Positions 13,321 through 20,280 of a stretch of DNA of 20,374 bases are shown here, in pieces; the first letter of the stretch is position 1, and every line of letters begins with the position of its first letter. Origin of the DNA: an uncultured Blautia sp. (GTDB lineage: Bacteria; Bacillota; Clostridia; Lachnospirales; Lachnospiraceae); assembly GCA_900543715.1 (NCBI GenBank), contig UQSX01000053.1, forward strand, positions 1 through 20,374, given 5' to 3'. The notes under the pieces were generated by a model that saw only the letters and a list, made by a program, of their open reading frames with translations, made no database searches and had not been told where the DNA came from. The position numbers and the translations under genes are program-made.

Positions 13321-13908
13321 ATGAAAAACAAAGAGATTGTAACAAAAAGACTGATTCTGAGAAAATTTCAGAAGGAAGACCAAAGTTTCTTTTATGAATT
13401 GCTGAAAGACGAAGCGGTAAATAAGTTCCTCCCCTGGTTCCCTGTAAAGTCCATGGAAGAAACAAAGCAGTTCTTAAAAGAACGTTATCTGACCGTATAT
13501 GAGAAGGAACAGGGATATGCCTATGTCATATGCCTGAAAGAGACAGGAACACCTGTAGGATATGTGAACATTAGCGGTGAGGAAAGCCATGACTTGGGCT
13601 ATGGGCTGGCCAGACAATACTGGAACCAGGGAATCGTCACAGAAGCCTGTCAGGGCCTGATCCAAAGAGTGAAACAGGAGGGCCTGCCTTATATTACAGC
13701 CACTCATGACAGAGAAAATATTCCCAGCGGAAAGGTAATGAGAAAACTGGGAATGAGCTACCAATACTCTTATGAAGAGCAGTGGCAGCCGAAAAATTAT
13801 AAGGTGATATTCCGGCTGTATCATCTGAATTTTGCCAAGCCAAAAGAATGGCGGTACGAGCGATACTGGAAGGAATCTCAGATACATTTTGTAGAAGAAG
13901 AGTTATAA
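13321..13908 (+). CDS. GNAT acetyltransferase (RimJ/RimL type)
   Basis: 195 residues. I use the ATG at 13321, preceded by GGAG seven bases before it. An in-frame start at 13270 would overlap the DUF4186 gene by nearly 50 bases. The opening TKRLILRKFQKEDQSFFYEL is the classic RimJ/RimL/ribosomal-protein acetyltransferase start. The acetyl-CoA region is LGYGLARQYWNQGIVTEACQ and the C-terminal NIPSGKVMRKLGM helix-strand is present. Relatives acetylate N-terminal amines of proteins or small amines. The C-terminus has about 35 residues beyond the core. It lies in a run of closely spaced genes (10 bases to the next). Confidence 0.87.
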   Translation: MKNKEIVTKRLILRKFQKEDQSFFYELLKDEAVNKFLPWFPVKSMEETKQFLKERYLTVYEKEQGYAYVICLKETGTPVGYVNISGEESHDLGYGLARQYWNQGIVTEACQGLIQRVKQEGLPYITATHDRENIPSGKVMRKLGMSYQYSYEEQWQPKNYKVIFRLYHLNFAKPKEWRYERYWKESQIHFVEEEL

Positions 13909-13918
13909 GGAGAAGCCT

Positions 13919-14248
13919 ATGAAAACCAGAGAAGAAGCGGTTCAGTATGCACTGACCTTTCCTGATGTTTACAGAGACGAGCCTTTTCACGATCCGAACT
14001 GGACTGTGATCCGCAAAAAGAAAAGCAGGAAGGTGTTTCTCTGGATATTTGAAAGAGAGGGACATATCTGGCTGAATGTAAAGGCAGACCCGGAGTGGAG
14101 AGATTTCTGGAGAGAGGTATATCCTTCGGTGGTCCCAGCCTACCATTTGAATAAAAAATACTGGAATTCCATTATTCTGGACGGCACTGTACCGGAGGAG
14201 AAGATACGGCAGATGATAGGTGAGAGCTATGATCTGGTAAAAGGATAA
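13919..14248 (+). CDS. MmcQ/YjbR family protein
   Basis: 109 residues with the ATG six bases after AAGGAG. Family hallmarks are MKTREEAVQYALTFPDVYRD at the start, then IWLNVKADPEWRDFWREVYP, VVPAYHLNKKYWNSIILDG and the closing EEKIRQMIGESYDLV. The known fold is a double-wing, cystatin-like domain called DNA-binding by homology. The cellular role is unknown. Cytoplasmic. It is followed after 11 bases by the MFS-like transporter gene. Confidence 0.9.
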   Translation: MKTREEAVQYALTFPDVYRDEPFHDPNWTVIRKKKSRKVFLWIFEREGHIWLNVKADPEWRDFWREVYPSVVPAYHLNKKYWNSIILDGTVPEEKIRQMIGESYDLVKG

Positions 14249-14259
14249 CAAGTGAGAAA

Positions 14260-15351
14260 ATGAAAAGATATGGTTTTATGGTGTGGGGATTTTTCTGCCA
14301 TTTTTGGATTGATTTTTCCTGCTCATGGTTTATTTTTCAGGAGGTTGCAGGGGAGGCTGGCTGGTATACACTCTTATTCTTTTATAATTTTTTTGCCTTT
14401 GCTTTAGAGCTGCCTCTGGGAGTTCTGCTGGACAGGATATATGAGAAGAATAAGGGCAGCTTAATAGGCTATTCCTGGACCGGAATAGCAGGAATTTTTC
14501 TGGTGCTGCTGGCGTTGTATGGAGATATTCCCCTGTGGCTGGGCGTTTTTCTGGCTGGTTTTGGGAATGCTGCTTTTCATGTGGGAACAGGTGCCAAGGT
14601 CCTGGCCGTATTTTCAGAGAAAATCTGGTCCTCAGGGCTGTTTGTATCTTCCGGGGCTCTGGGAATCTGTCTTGGAAAGCTGCTTTCCGGGAAAACCGGT
14701 ATGAAAATAACTGCCGGAATAATGTTGTCACTGCTGCTTTTGGGGGCAGTTCTTGGAGAGGCGGCAGGGAAAAAGAAGAAAAACTACAGGGAAATCCGAA
14801 GGGAAAAGGTTCTGGTACCAGCTGCAGGAATATCACCGGAAACAGCATTTGACCTGCTCTCAGTGTTCTGTATTTTTATGACTGTGGTTCTCCGTTCCTA
14901 TCAGGGAATGACCCTTTCTTTTCCCTGGAATCAGACCATAAAGACTGGGCTGATCCTGGCGGGAGCTACGGCGGCAGGAAAGCTTGCAGGAGGTATTGGG
15001 GCGGACCTGACAGGTATGAAAAAAACGATTGTTTTATCTCTGGGTCTGGGAGGAATCCTGCTGCTGCAGCCTTCCTCTATGTGGTCGGGTACTGCCGGAA
15101 CCCTGCTTTTTAACATGACTATGCCGGTTACCCTGGTGCTTTTGTACAGGACTTTTCCAAAATGGCCGGGAATTTCTTTTGGACTGCTGACCTTTGCTTT
15201 GTTTATAGGTTTTTTGCCTTCTTATTTTGGAGTGGGAAGCCTTCCAATGCCTTTTGGAGCCGGTTTTTTATCTTTTCTGTCCTTAATTCTTTTGTGGATA
15301 GCTATAAAGAGAAGAGAAAGGGCAGGGCGGCAAGGGAAAAGCGATCAGTAG
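14260..15351 (+). CDS. MFS-like integral membrane protein
   Basis: 363 residues with about 11-12 hydrophobic helices and short loops, ending in a basic tail (KRRERAGRQGKSDQ). The first half, with FFCHFWIDFSCSWFIF and FALELPLGVLLDRIYEK (motif-A-like GVLLD...), and the segment GFGNAAFHVGTGAK recall the fosmidomycin-resistance/FSR branch of the major facilitator superfamily. The usual cytoplasmic loop after helix 2 is weak for motif A. The second half repeats the pattern (AGKLAGGIGADLTGMKKTIV). The substrate is unknown and an efflux role is only inferred. It begins 11 bases after the YjbR gene. Ten bases separate it from the next membrane gene, so it heads a three-gene envelope cluster. Confidence 0.75.
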   Translation: MKRYGFMVWGFFCHFWIDFSCSWFIFQEVAGEAGWYTLLFFYNFFAFALELPLGVLLDRIYEKNKGSLIGYSWTGIAGIFLVLLALYGDIPLWLGVFLAGFGNAAFHVGTGAKVLAVFSEKIWSSGLFVSSGALGICLGKLLSGKTGMKITAGIMLSLLLLGAVLGEAAGKKKKNYREIRREKVLVPAAGISPETAFDLLSVFCIFMTVVLRSYQGMTLSFPWNQTIKTGLILAGATAAGKLAGGIGADLTGMKKTIVLSLGLGGILLLQPSSMWSGTAGTLLFNMTMPVTLVLLYRTFPKWPGISFGLLTFALFIGFLPSYFGVGSLPMPFGAGFLSFLSLILLWIAIKRRERAGRQGKSDQ

Positions 15352-15360
15352 GAGGAAAAT

Positions 15361-15714
15361 ATGCAGATTTGGATAAAAACCCTGCTCCTTTCCCTGGTTC
15401 TGACCTGGATCCTCGAGACCCTGGTTTTTCTGGGAATGGGAATCCGAAAAAAGAAGGATCTGTTGCTGCTGTTTTTTATAAATTTATTTACAAATCCTAT
15501 GGCGGTAACAATCTATCAGCTTCAGCCGGTTCATAGTGGCTTTATGAGCTGGATAATACAGATTTTTCTGGAGATTTTTGTGGTTTTCACAGAGGGAATC
15601 CTGTTGTATAAATGCATGGAGAGAAGAAAAAATCCATGGCTTTTGTCTCTGGCAGCCAACGGTGTTTCTTATTTGTGCGGAGCAGTTTATACAGTAGTGC
15701 TACACTGGAAGTAG
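15361..15714 (+). CDS. Small integral membrane protein of unknown function
   Basis: 117 residues with the ATG four bases after AGGAGGAA. It has about four hydrophobic segments: TLLLSLVLTWILETLVFLGM, LLLLFFINLFTNPMAVTIY, SWIIQIFLEIFVVFTEGIL and the last LLSLAANGVSYLCGAVYTVVL. The FTNP and ETLVF features sit within helices. I do not recognise the family. Close spacing to the MFS-like gene upstream and the SH3-like gene downstream implies a shared membrane function. Confidence 0.8.
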   Translation: MQIWIKTLLLSLVLTWILETLVFLGMGIRKKKDLLLLFFINLFTNPMAVTIYQLQPVHSGFMSWIIQIFLEIFVVFTEGILLYKCMERRKNPWLLSLAANGVSYLCGAVYTVVLHWK

Positions 15715-15733
15715 AAAATGATAGGAGGAGACT

Positions 15734-16570
15734 ATGAGAGAGAGAAAATTTGCAGGTGTTAAAAATTGGAGGAGCTGGTTGTTTTGGGGAGTTTTACTTG
15801 CTGCGGTGATTTTTTCCCTGGTCATAAAGCCGGAGGAGGTTCGGGCGGATCTGATCCTGGAGCCGGAGGATCAGTTCTATCAGGCACATGCTGACCAGTG
15901 CGAATATGTGAACAGGAGCTATTATACAGATGGCAGCGTGGATTTCTGGACGGCGCCTAACGGGAGAAAAAAAGGGAGTTTTCCGGCAGATACCAGGCTT
16001 CAGATTACCCATATATATACAGACAGCCAGGGGGCGCAATGGGGTGTGTTTCTGGATCAGGAAAGCGGCTGGATACTGATGGCGGATGTATATCTGGATT
16101 ATGACAGCAGGCAATTCAGAGAAGACCATGAAGAAGAAATCCTGCCAGGGGAAGAGCAGGTGCTGGCAGAAGGAGAAAAGGTTGTATTCTGGTCCTATCC
16201 CTGCTCGGGAGAAAACTGGGGAACAGAAGAATTACAGCAGGAACTAAAATTTTCCGAATTTTACACAGACAGTCAGGAACGGCTCTGGGGAAACGTAGGG
16301 TACTATATGGGAAGCAGAGATTTCTGGATCTGCCTTTCTGAGCCCCGAAACCAGGAGATTCCCATGGAAGAGGAGCCGCCTAAAGTACCGGGACAGGCAG
16401 TAGAAACACAGGGACAAACAGCAGAACAGGAAAATGCTGTCTCTGAAGAAACTCTGGAGAAAATAAAAGAACAGGGAAGTCTGCCGGTGTGGATCTTTGC
16501 TCTTCCGGCTCTTATGACTGTTGCAGCCGCCGGAGGATGTATCTGGTTTTTCTGGTTACGGAAAAAGTAG
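15734..16570 (+). CDS. Membrane-anchored protein with two SH3-like repeats
   Basis: 278 residues with the ATG after AGGAGGAGACT. A signal-type helix is at about residues 15-34 and a C-terminal helix at about 250-273, followed by RKK, so the middle faces the outside and is held at both ends. The external part holds two similar segments. The first runs through VDFWTAPNG and THIYTDSQGAQWGVF. The second runs through VVFWSYPCSGENWG and SEFYTDSQERLWGNVGYY. Both share FW, a YTDSQ core and WG, the pattern of bacterial SH3-like beta-barrels. The linker to the C-terminal helix is rich in Glu, Gln and Pro. Bacterial SH3 domains often bind cell-wall material. No catalytic domain is visible, so a binding or sensing role is possible but unproven. 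Confidence 0.75.
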   Translation: MRERKFAGVKNWRSWLFWGVLLAAVIFSLVIKPEEVRADLILEPEDQFYQAHADQCEYVNRSYYTDGSVDFWTAPNGRKKGSFPADTRLQITHIYTDSQGAQWGVFLDQESGWILMADVYLDYDSRQFREDHEEEILPGEEQVLAEGEKVVFWSYPCSGENWGTEELQQELKFSEFYTDSQERLWGNVGYYMGSRDFWICLSEPRNQEIPMEEEPPKVPGQAVETQGQTAEQENAVSEETLEKIKEQGSLPVWIFALPALMTVAAAGGCIWFFWLRKK

Positions 16571-16577
16571 ATTTTCC

Positions 16578-16606
16578 TTGTATTGGGACAGGCATTGTGC
16601 TATACT
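16578..16606 (+). promoter_or_regulatory. Promoter of the MFS/ant(6) leader
   Basis: TTGTAT (16578-16583), 17 bases, TATACT (16601-16606) with an extended -10 TG (16598-16599). The predicted transcript starts near 16613, about 260 bases before the transporter gene. Confidence 0.65.
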
Positions 16607-16613
16607 TTTTTGG

Positions 16614-16640
16614 GCTGCCGGTGCAGCGGCAGCTTTCTTT
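16614..16640 (+). terminator. Hairpin with T-rich tail, end of the upstream cluster or start of the leader
   Basis: A 7-bp stem GCTGCCG (16614-16620) with CGGCAGC (16627-16633), loop GTGCAG, then TTTCTTT. It could end read-through from the SH3-like gene. It could equally be the first hairpin of the leader transcript, since the promoter lies upstream. Confidence 0.6.
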
Positions 16641-16664
16641 AAAAGGTAAATTTTTAAAAAAGGA

Positions 16665-16752
16665 GGGCGCACAAATGGGCTGGAAAACACCGTTTTTAAT
16701 GATTAAAAAAGGTAACTTTTTTGGTGTTCAGGCTATAAGTGCGCCCATTTTT
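16665..16752 (+). promoter_or_regulatory. Predicted attenuator hairpins overlapping a leader ORF
   Basis: The segment GTGCGCCCATTTTT (16739-16752) can pair in mutually exclusive ways. GGGCGCAC (16665-16672) pairs with GTGCGCCC, leaving ATTTTT as the T-tract of a terminator. AAATGGGC (16673-16680) pairs with GCCCATTT. AAAATGGGC far downstream (16837-16845) pairs with GCCCATTTT. Inner helices AACACC/GGTGTT (16686-16691, 16723-16728) and AAAAAA/TTTTTT extend the first form. The 5' arm overlaps the ribosome binding site and start of the leader ORF, so translation would affect which form is made. Confidence 0.6.
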
Positions 16753-16761
16753 AGAAGATGA
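16675..16761 (+). CDS. Leader peptide upstream of the MFS transporter (putative)
   Basis: A 28-residue frame starting MGWKTPFLMIKKGNFFG and ending APIFRR. It has a near-perfect ribosome binding site (AAGGAGG, 16660-16666) at 8 bases from the ATG. It is not hydrophobic enough for a membrane peptide and matches no family I know. Its position within mutually exclusive hairpins just upstream of a drug-efflux-type gene suggests a regulatory leader whose translation or stalling controls the terminator. This is how leader peptides of erm and some efflux genes work. The function is inferred from layout alone. Confidence 0.55.
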   Translation: MGWKTPFLMIKKGNFFGVQAISAPIFRR

Positions 16762-16775
16762 TCTTATCTGTGGCA

Positions 16776-16805
16776 GGGCTTGAGGCGGACAGGAGACTGT
16801 TCTGC
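16776..16805 (+). other. Further leader hairpin between leader ORF and transporter gene
   Basis: GGCGGACAG pairs with CTGTTCTGCC across a GAGA loop (nine pairs, one bulge), within the gene-free part of the leader (16762-16875). No T-tract follows. It may be a structural part of the leader. Confidence 0.5.
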
Positions 16806-16875
16806 CGGACGTAAAAAACTGCCGTCTGAAATTCTGAAAATGGGCATTATCTAGAAAGAATGAGAGGATAATGCT

Positions 16876-18069
16876 ATGAACATCAAAAAACAAATTTCCA
16901 GGTTATATCTTTATGAAATTGTAAGTGGTCTGCAGATTGTAGATGCGGTATGGGTATTTTTCCTTTTGCAGCGGGGATTTTCCCTGGGACAGGTGGGAAT
17001 TGCCGAAGGAGTTTTCCACGCAGTGAGTATGTGCTTTGAGATTCCAAGCGGCATGGTATCGGATACCATAGGAAGGAGAAGGACGCTTATGCTGTCGGGA
17101 ATCGTATCGGCTATGGCTGCATTCTTTATGATCGCTTCGGATAACTTTGCTATGATACTTCTGGCTATGGGAATCAACGCAGTCAGCTACAACCTGGTCT
17201 CCGGTACCAGAGAAGCTCTGACCTATGACAGTCTTCTGGTGACGGGACAGGAGGAGCAGTATCTGAAAGTAGCGTCCAGACAGGATTTCCTCTATGAGGC
17301 CCTGTTTGCTTTTACCAGTCTGATGAGCGTGGTAACGGTAAGCTTAGGCTACAAAAAAGCCTATCTGCTTGGGATTCTTCAGGGGATTTTGTGTACTTTC
17401 TGCGCATCTCTTCTGAAAGAAGCTGTTGTTGAAGAGAAAAAGAACAGAGAAAAAATGTCTTTGGGCATCATGGCAAAAGAAGTTGCCGGACATTTTGTGA
17501 GAACGGCAGGGTTTCTGAGAGAGACCCCAAAAGTTGCCTGGCGGATGGCCTATTCCGGACTGGTATCTGCGGCCGTGTATGTGGTCTATATGCTTCTGCA
17601 GGATCATCTTGTGGCTGTAGGACTTGAGCCGGGACTTCTGGGAATCCCTTTGCTGCTGATTTCCTTGTGCACCATGGCAGGAGCAGTTCTGGCGGAGAAA
17701 AGCAGAAAGATTTCTTCCAGAAAGCTCTATCTGGCAGGGGGAATCCTTACAGGACTTTCTTTGATCTTTGCCGGGAGGAATTCTCTGGTGATTTCAGTTA
17801 TGGGAGGAGGAATTGCCCACTGTGTCAGTGAGGTTATCATGCTCCGTACGGAAACTGAAAATCAGAAGTTCTTTTCCAGCGAATCTCGTGCTACAATGGT
17901 ATCAGCAGGCAGTATGGCTTACAGTGTTTTTATGACCATTTTAAGTCCCGGAGCGGGAGCTCTGGCAGATGTTCTTTCTGTTTCAGAAGCCTTTGCTCTG
18001 CTGGGGCTGTTGGCTGCTGCTGCCGGTGTGATCATGTTTTGCAGGATGAGGTATGAAAATGAGAAGTGA
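16876..18069 (+). CDS. MFS efflux-type transporter
   Basis: 397 residues with 12 predicted membrane helices, the ATG after GAGAGG. MFS motif A is clear in the loop after helix 2: SGMVSDTIGRRRTLML (residues 58-73, with Asp63, Gly66 and Arg67-69), preceded by FEIPSG. The central cytoplasmic loop (about 185-215) is basic. The family exports drugs or metabolites using the proton gradient; the substrate cannot be read. The last 11 bases of this gene overlap the aminoglycoside adenylyltransferase gene, so the two are translated as a pair. Expression is probably controlled by the leader at 16613-16875. The pairing with a resistance enzyme supports, but does not prove, an antibiotic efflux role. Confidence 0.85.
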   Translation: MNIKKQISRLYLYEIVSGLQIVDAVWVFFLLQRGFSLGQVGIAEGVFHAVSMCFEIPSGMVSDTIGRRRTLMLSGIVSAMAAFFMIASDNFAMILLAMGINAVSYNLVSGTREALTYDSLLVTGQEEQYLKVASRQDFLYEALFAFTSLMSVVTVSLGYKKAYLLGILQGILCTFCASLLKEAVVEEKKNREKMSLGIMAKEVAGHFVRTAGFLRETPKVAWRMAYSGLVSAAVYVVYMLLQDHLVAVGLEPGLLGIPLLLISLCTMAGAVLAEKSRKISSRKLYLAGGILTGLSLIFAGRNSLVISVMGGGIAHCVSEVIMLRTETENQKFFSSESRATMVSAGSMAYSVFMTILSPGAGALADVLSVSEAFALLGLLAAAAGVIMFCRMRYENEK

Positions 18070-18931
18070 AAAAGAAATGTTTGAACTGCTGATTTCTACG
18101 GCCAGGGATGATGAAAGAATTCTGGCTGCTTATCTGGAGGGCTCCCGGACAGTGCCGCAGGTTCCCAGAGACATTTTTCAGGACTATGATCTGGTCTATG
18201 TAGTGACAGAAACCAGGCCTTTTATAGAGGAGAAAGAATGGATCAACAGGTTTGGTAAACGCTTATATATGCAGTATCCGGATGAGGGAATCTGGGATAA
18301 TGGGAATCATGAGAACTGTTATGGCTGGCTGATACAGTTTACAGACGGCAACCGTCTGGACCTCCATGTATGCACCCTGGCTTTTGTAAAAGAACAGTTA
18401 AAGAAAGGAGAACCTTATCAGATTCTTTTAGATAAGACCGGCTGTCTTCCAAAGCCTGGGGAAAACATGGAAAGCGTTTACTGGGTGAAGAAACCTTCCC
18501 AGGAAGAATTTCTGGCGGCCTGCAATGAATTCTGGTGGTGCCTGAACAATGTGGCAAAAGGTTTGTGGAGAGAAGAACTTCCCTATGTGATGGAGCAGCT
18601 TAATATGGTGATACGGCCAATGCTTTTTAAAGTTCTTGCCTGGAAAGCAGGAAAGGACCATGATTTTTCTGTCAGTGTAGGAAAGGGAGGAAAATATCTG
18701 AAAAACTATCTGCCGGAAGCGGTTTATAAAAGCTATATGAGAACCTATCCGGCAGGAGAAAAAGAAGCCATACAGAAAAGTGTTTTTGAGATGTGCAGTC
18801 TTTTTGAGACAATGGCCAGGGAGGTGGCCCAGGCTCTGGGATTTTCCTACCATGAAGAGGAAGGAAGAAATTCCAGAGCTTATCTGGAACATGTCTGCCA
18901 GCTCCCCAAAGATGCAAAAGAGATTTACTGA
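18059..18931 (+). CDS. Aminoglycoside 6-adenylyltransferase, ANT(6)/AadE family
   Basis: 290 residues. I choose the ATG at 18059, giving MRSEKEMFELLISTARDDER as in known ANT(6) proteins, with GATGAGG 7 bases upstream. An ATG at 18053 lies too close to that site. The nucleotidyltransferase motif is YLEGSRTVPQVPRDIFQDYD (Gly28-Ser29-Arg30, Asp42 and Asp44), followed by a third acidic residue in NRLDLHV (Asp101). The C-terminal helical domain includes FWWCLNNVAKGLWREELPY. The family transfers AMP from ATP to the 6-position of streptomycin-type aminoglycosides. Chromosomal Firmicutes copies may have weak or other activity. The gene runs into the minus-strand YbaK gene with 7 bases of overlap and no visible terminator. 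Confidence 0.88.
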   Translation: MRSEKEMFELLISTARDDERILAAYLEGSRTVPQVPRDIFQDYDLVYVVTETRPFIEEKEWINRFGKRLYMQYPDEGIWDNGNHENCYGWLIQFTDGNRLDLHVCTLAFVKEQLKKGEPYQILLDKTGCLPKPGENMESVYWVKKPSQEEFLAACNEFWWCLNNVAKGLWREELPYVMEQLNMVIRPMLFKVLAWKAGKDHDFSVSVGKGGKYLKNYLPEAVYKSYMRTYPAGEKEAIQKSVFEMCSLFETMAREVAQALGFSYHEEEGRNSRAYLEHVCQLPKDAKEIY

Positions 18932-19404
18932 TCCATAGGTTTGCAGACCTCTATCCAGTCTTTGGAGTTTGTGTATTTTTCCAGCTCGCTGCAGGTCAGC
19001 TCAATGGCGGAGTTTCCGCTGCCGGCAGCAGGGAAAACGGTCTCAAAGCGCTTTAAGGACTGGTCCAGATAGATTTCCGTATGAGAAGGATTGGCAAAAG
19101 GACATACACCTCCGATCCCATGGCCGGTGAGCGGTTCTACGTCCTCTTTTGCCAGCATTTTGGCCTTCATGCCGAAGAAATGTTTAAATTTACTGTTATC
19201 GATTTTCATATCTCCTGCGGTGACAATGAGGATTGCATGGTCTTTCTCCTTGCTGTAAAAAGAAAGGGTTTTTGCAATCCGGGCAGGGGCGGTTCCTACT
19301 GCCTGGGCAGCCAGCTCCACAGTGGCGCTGGACTGGGAGAATTCCCGGATATCATTCTCCCTTCCAAAGGATTTGAAATATTGTTTTACAGATTCTAGTG
19401 ACAT
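18925..19404 (-). CDS. YbaK/EbsC-type aminoacyl-tRNA deacylase domain protein
   Basis: 159 residues, a single-domain member of the YbaK/ProX family that hydrolyses mischarged tRNA (Cys-tRNA-Pro and similar) in the cytoplasm. The family pattern is seen in FSQSSATVELAAQAVGTAPA, IAKTLSFYSKEKDHAILIVTAGD and GHGIGGVCPFANP (the conserved G-G-V-x-P-F loop), with the final strand TEIYLDQSLK. The ATG follows AAAGGA by nine bases on the minus strand. It is convergent with the adenylyltransferase gene. The exact tRNA substrate is not determined by the sequence. Confidence 0.9.
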   Translation of the reverse strand: MSLESVKQYFKSFGRENDIREFSQSSATVELAAQAVGTAPARIAKTLSFYSKEKDHAILIVTAGDMKIDNSKFKHFFGMKAKMLAKEDVEPLTGHGIGGVCPFANPSHTEIYLDQSLKRFETVFPAAGSGNSAIELTCSELEKYTNSKDWIEVCKPMDQ

Positions 19405-19530
19405 GGTGAATAATTCCTTTCTGTTTTGTCACAGCTTCCGAAAGCCGGACTGGGGTTTTCAAGCTGTTCTTATAGGATTATTTTGTATAGTTTTTCAGAA
19501 GATGTCAAGAGGGGCTTCAAACAGCGGCTG

Positions 19531-19560
19531 TTGAAGATAGCGTTGGGGCTGTGATATACT
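19531..19560 (+). promoter_or_regulatory. Promoter of the YhhN-family gene
   Basis: TTGAAG (19531-19536), 18 bases, TATACT (19555-19560) with an extended -10 TG (19552-19553). The leader would be about 45 bases, ending in AAGGGGGTGC before the ATG at 19611. Confidence 0.65.
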
Positions 19561-19610
19561 CTATTTAATAAAGCATATTTAGACTATTTCAGTAATTAAG
19601 GGGGTGCTTT

Positions 19611-20267
19611 ATGCTGTATGTGATCTGGGGGATTTTAGTCCTTCCTGTGATCATTGTGGGAATGATCCTGCATTTTAAGATCAAGGAATGGGGGAAGCGC
19701 AGATGGAATATTCTCCCCAAATGCCTTTCTACCTGGATGATCGTGTGTACTGGTTTTTTGGGGATCTGGGCCAGAGGAGACAGTCAGGGACTGGATAAGA
19801 AATGGATTTTGGCGGCTCTGGTCCTTTTCCTGCTGGCGGACGGCTTTCTGGAAGTACAGTTTTTTCTGGGAATGGGAGTATTCGCAGCAGGACATCTGAT
19901 TTTGATCGGGTGGTTTCTCACAAGAGAAGCCTATACGCCGGTAAGTTTTTTCTGGTGGGTACTCTTTATGGGAGTTTCCTTATATCTGTTCCGCAGGGAA
20001 CTAAGGGGAGCCAGGGAGAATCCCAAGCTGTATGCCATGATCTTGTATCCGGCAGTACTTATGGGAATGACGGCGGTGGCTGTCATACTTCCTTCAAAGC
20101 TGGGGATGGATTACCTGAGAGCAGCAGTGGGAGCGGTGCTGTTTGCAGTTTCGGATTTAATGGTGGGAAAGGGATTTTTTAACAAGCTGTCAAAGCCTAT
20201 GAGCGTATTGGCATTGAGCCTCTATTATGCAGGAATATTTTGTATAGCATTGATCACTTGGATATAG
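19611..20267 (+). CDS. YhhN family (lysoplasmalogenase-like) membrane protein
   Basis: 218 residues with about eight hydrophobic segments and few polar loops. The YhhN/TMEM86 signature is seen as LLADGFLEVQFFLGMGVFAA followed by GHLILIGWF, and FAVSDLMVGKGFF near the C-terminus. The two Asp residues in helices match the conserved acidic positions of this family. Animal TMEM86 members hydrolyse the vinyl ether of lysoplasmalogens. Plasmalogens occur in anaerobic clostridia, so a lipid role is plausible but not shown. It has its own promoter and is followed after 13 bases by the methyltransferase gene. Confidence 0.85.
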   Translation: MLYVIWGILVLPVIIVGMILHFKIKEWGKRRWNILPKCLSTWMIVCTGFLGIWARGDSQGLDKKWILAALVLFLLADGFLEVQFFLGMGVFAAGHLILIGWFLTREAYTPVSFFWWVLFMGVSLYLFRRELRGARENPKLYAMILYPAVLMGMTAVAVILPSKLGMDYLRAAVGAVLFAVSDLMVGKGFFNKLSKPMSVLALSLYYAGIFCIALITWI

Positions 20268-20280
20268 GGAGAGGAAGATT

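Noticed and set aside
12593..13465. 290-codon minus-strand frame over the acylphosphatase and DUF4186 genes
   Set aside because: The plus strand carries three well-supported genes with ribosome binding sites; the minus-strand translation has biased, unrecognisable composition.
16489..16674. N-terminal extension of the leader-peptide frame reaching back into the SH3-like gene
   Set aside because: The extension overlaps the upstream gene in another frame, crosses a promoter and hairpin and has no start signal; the ATG at 16675 has its own strong ribosome binding site.
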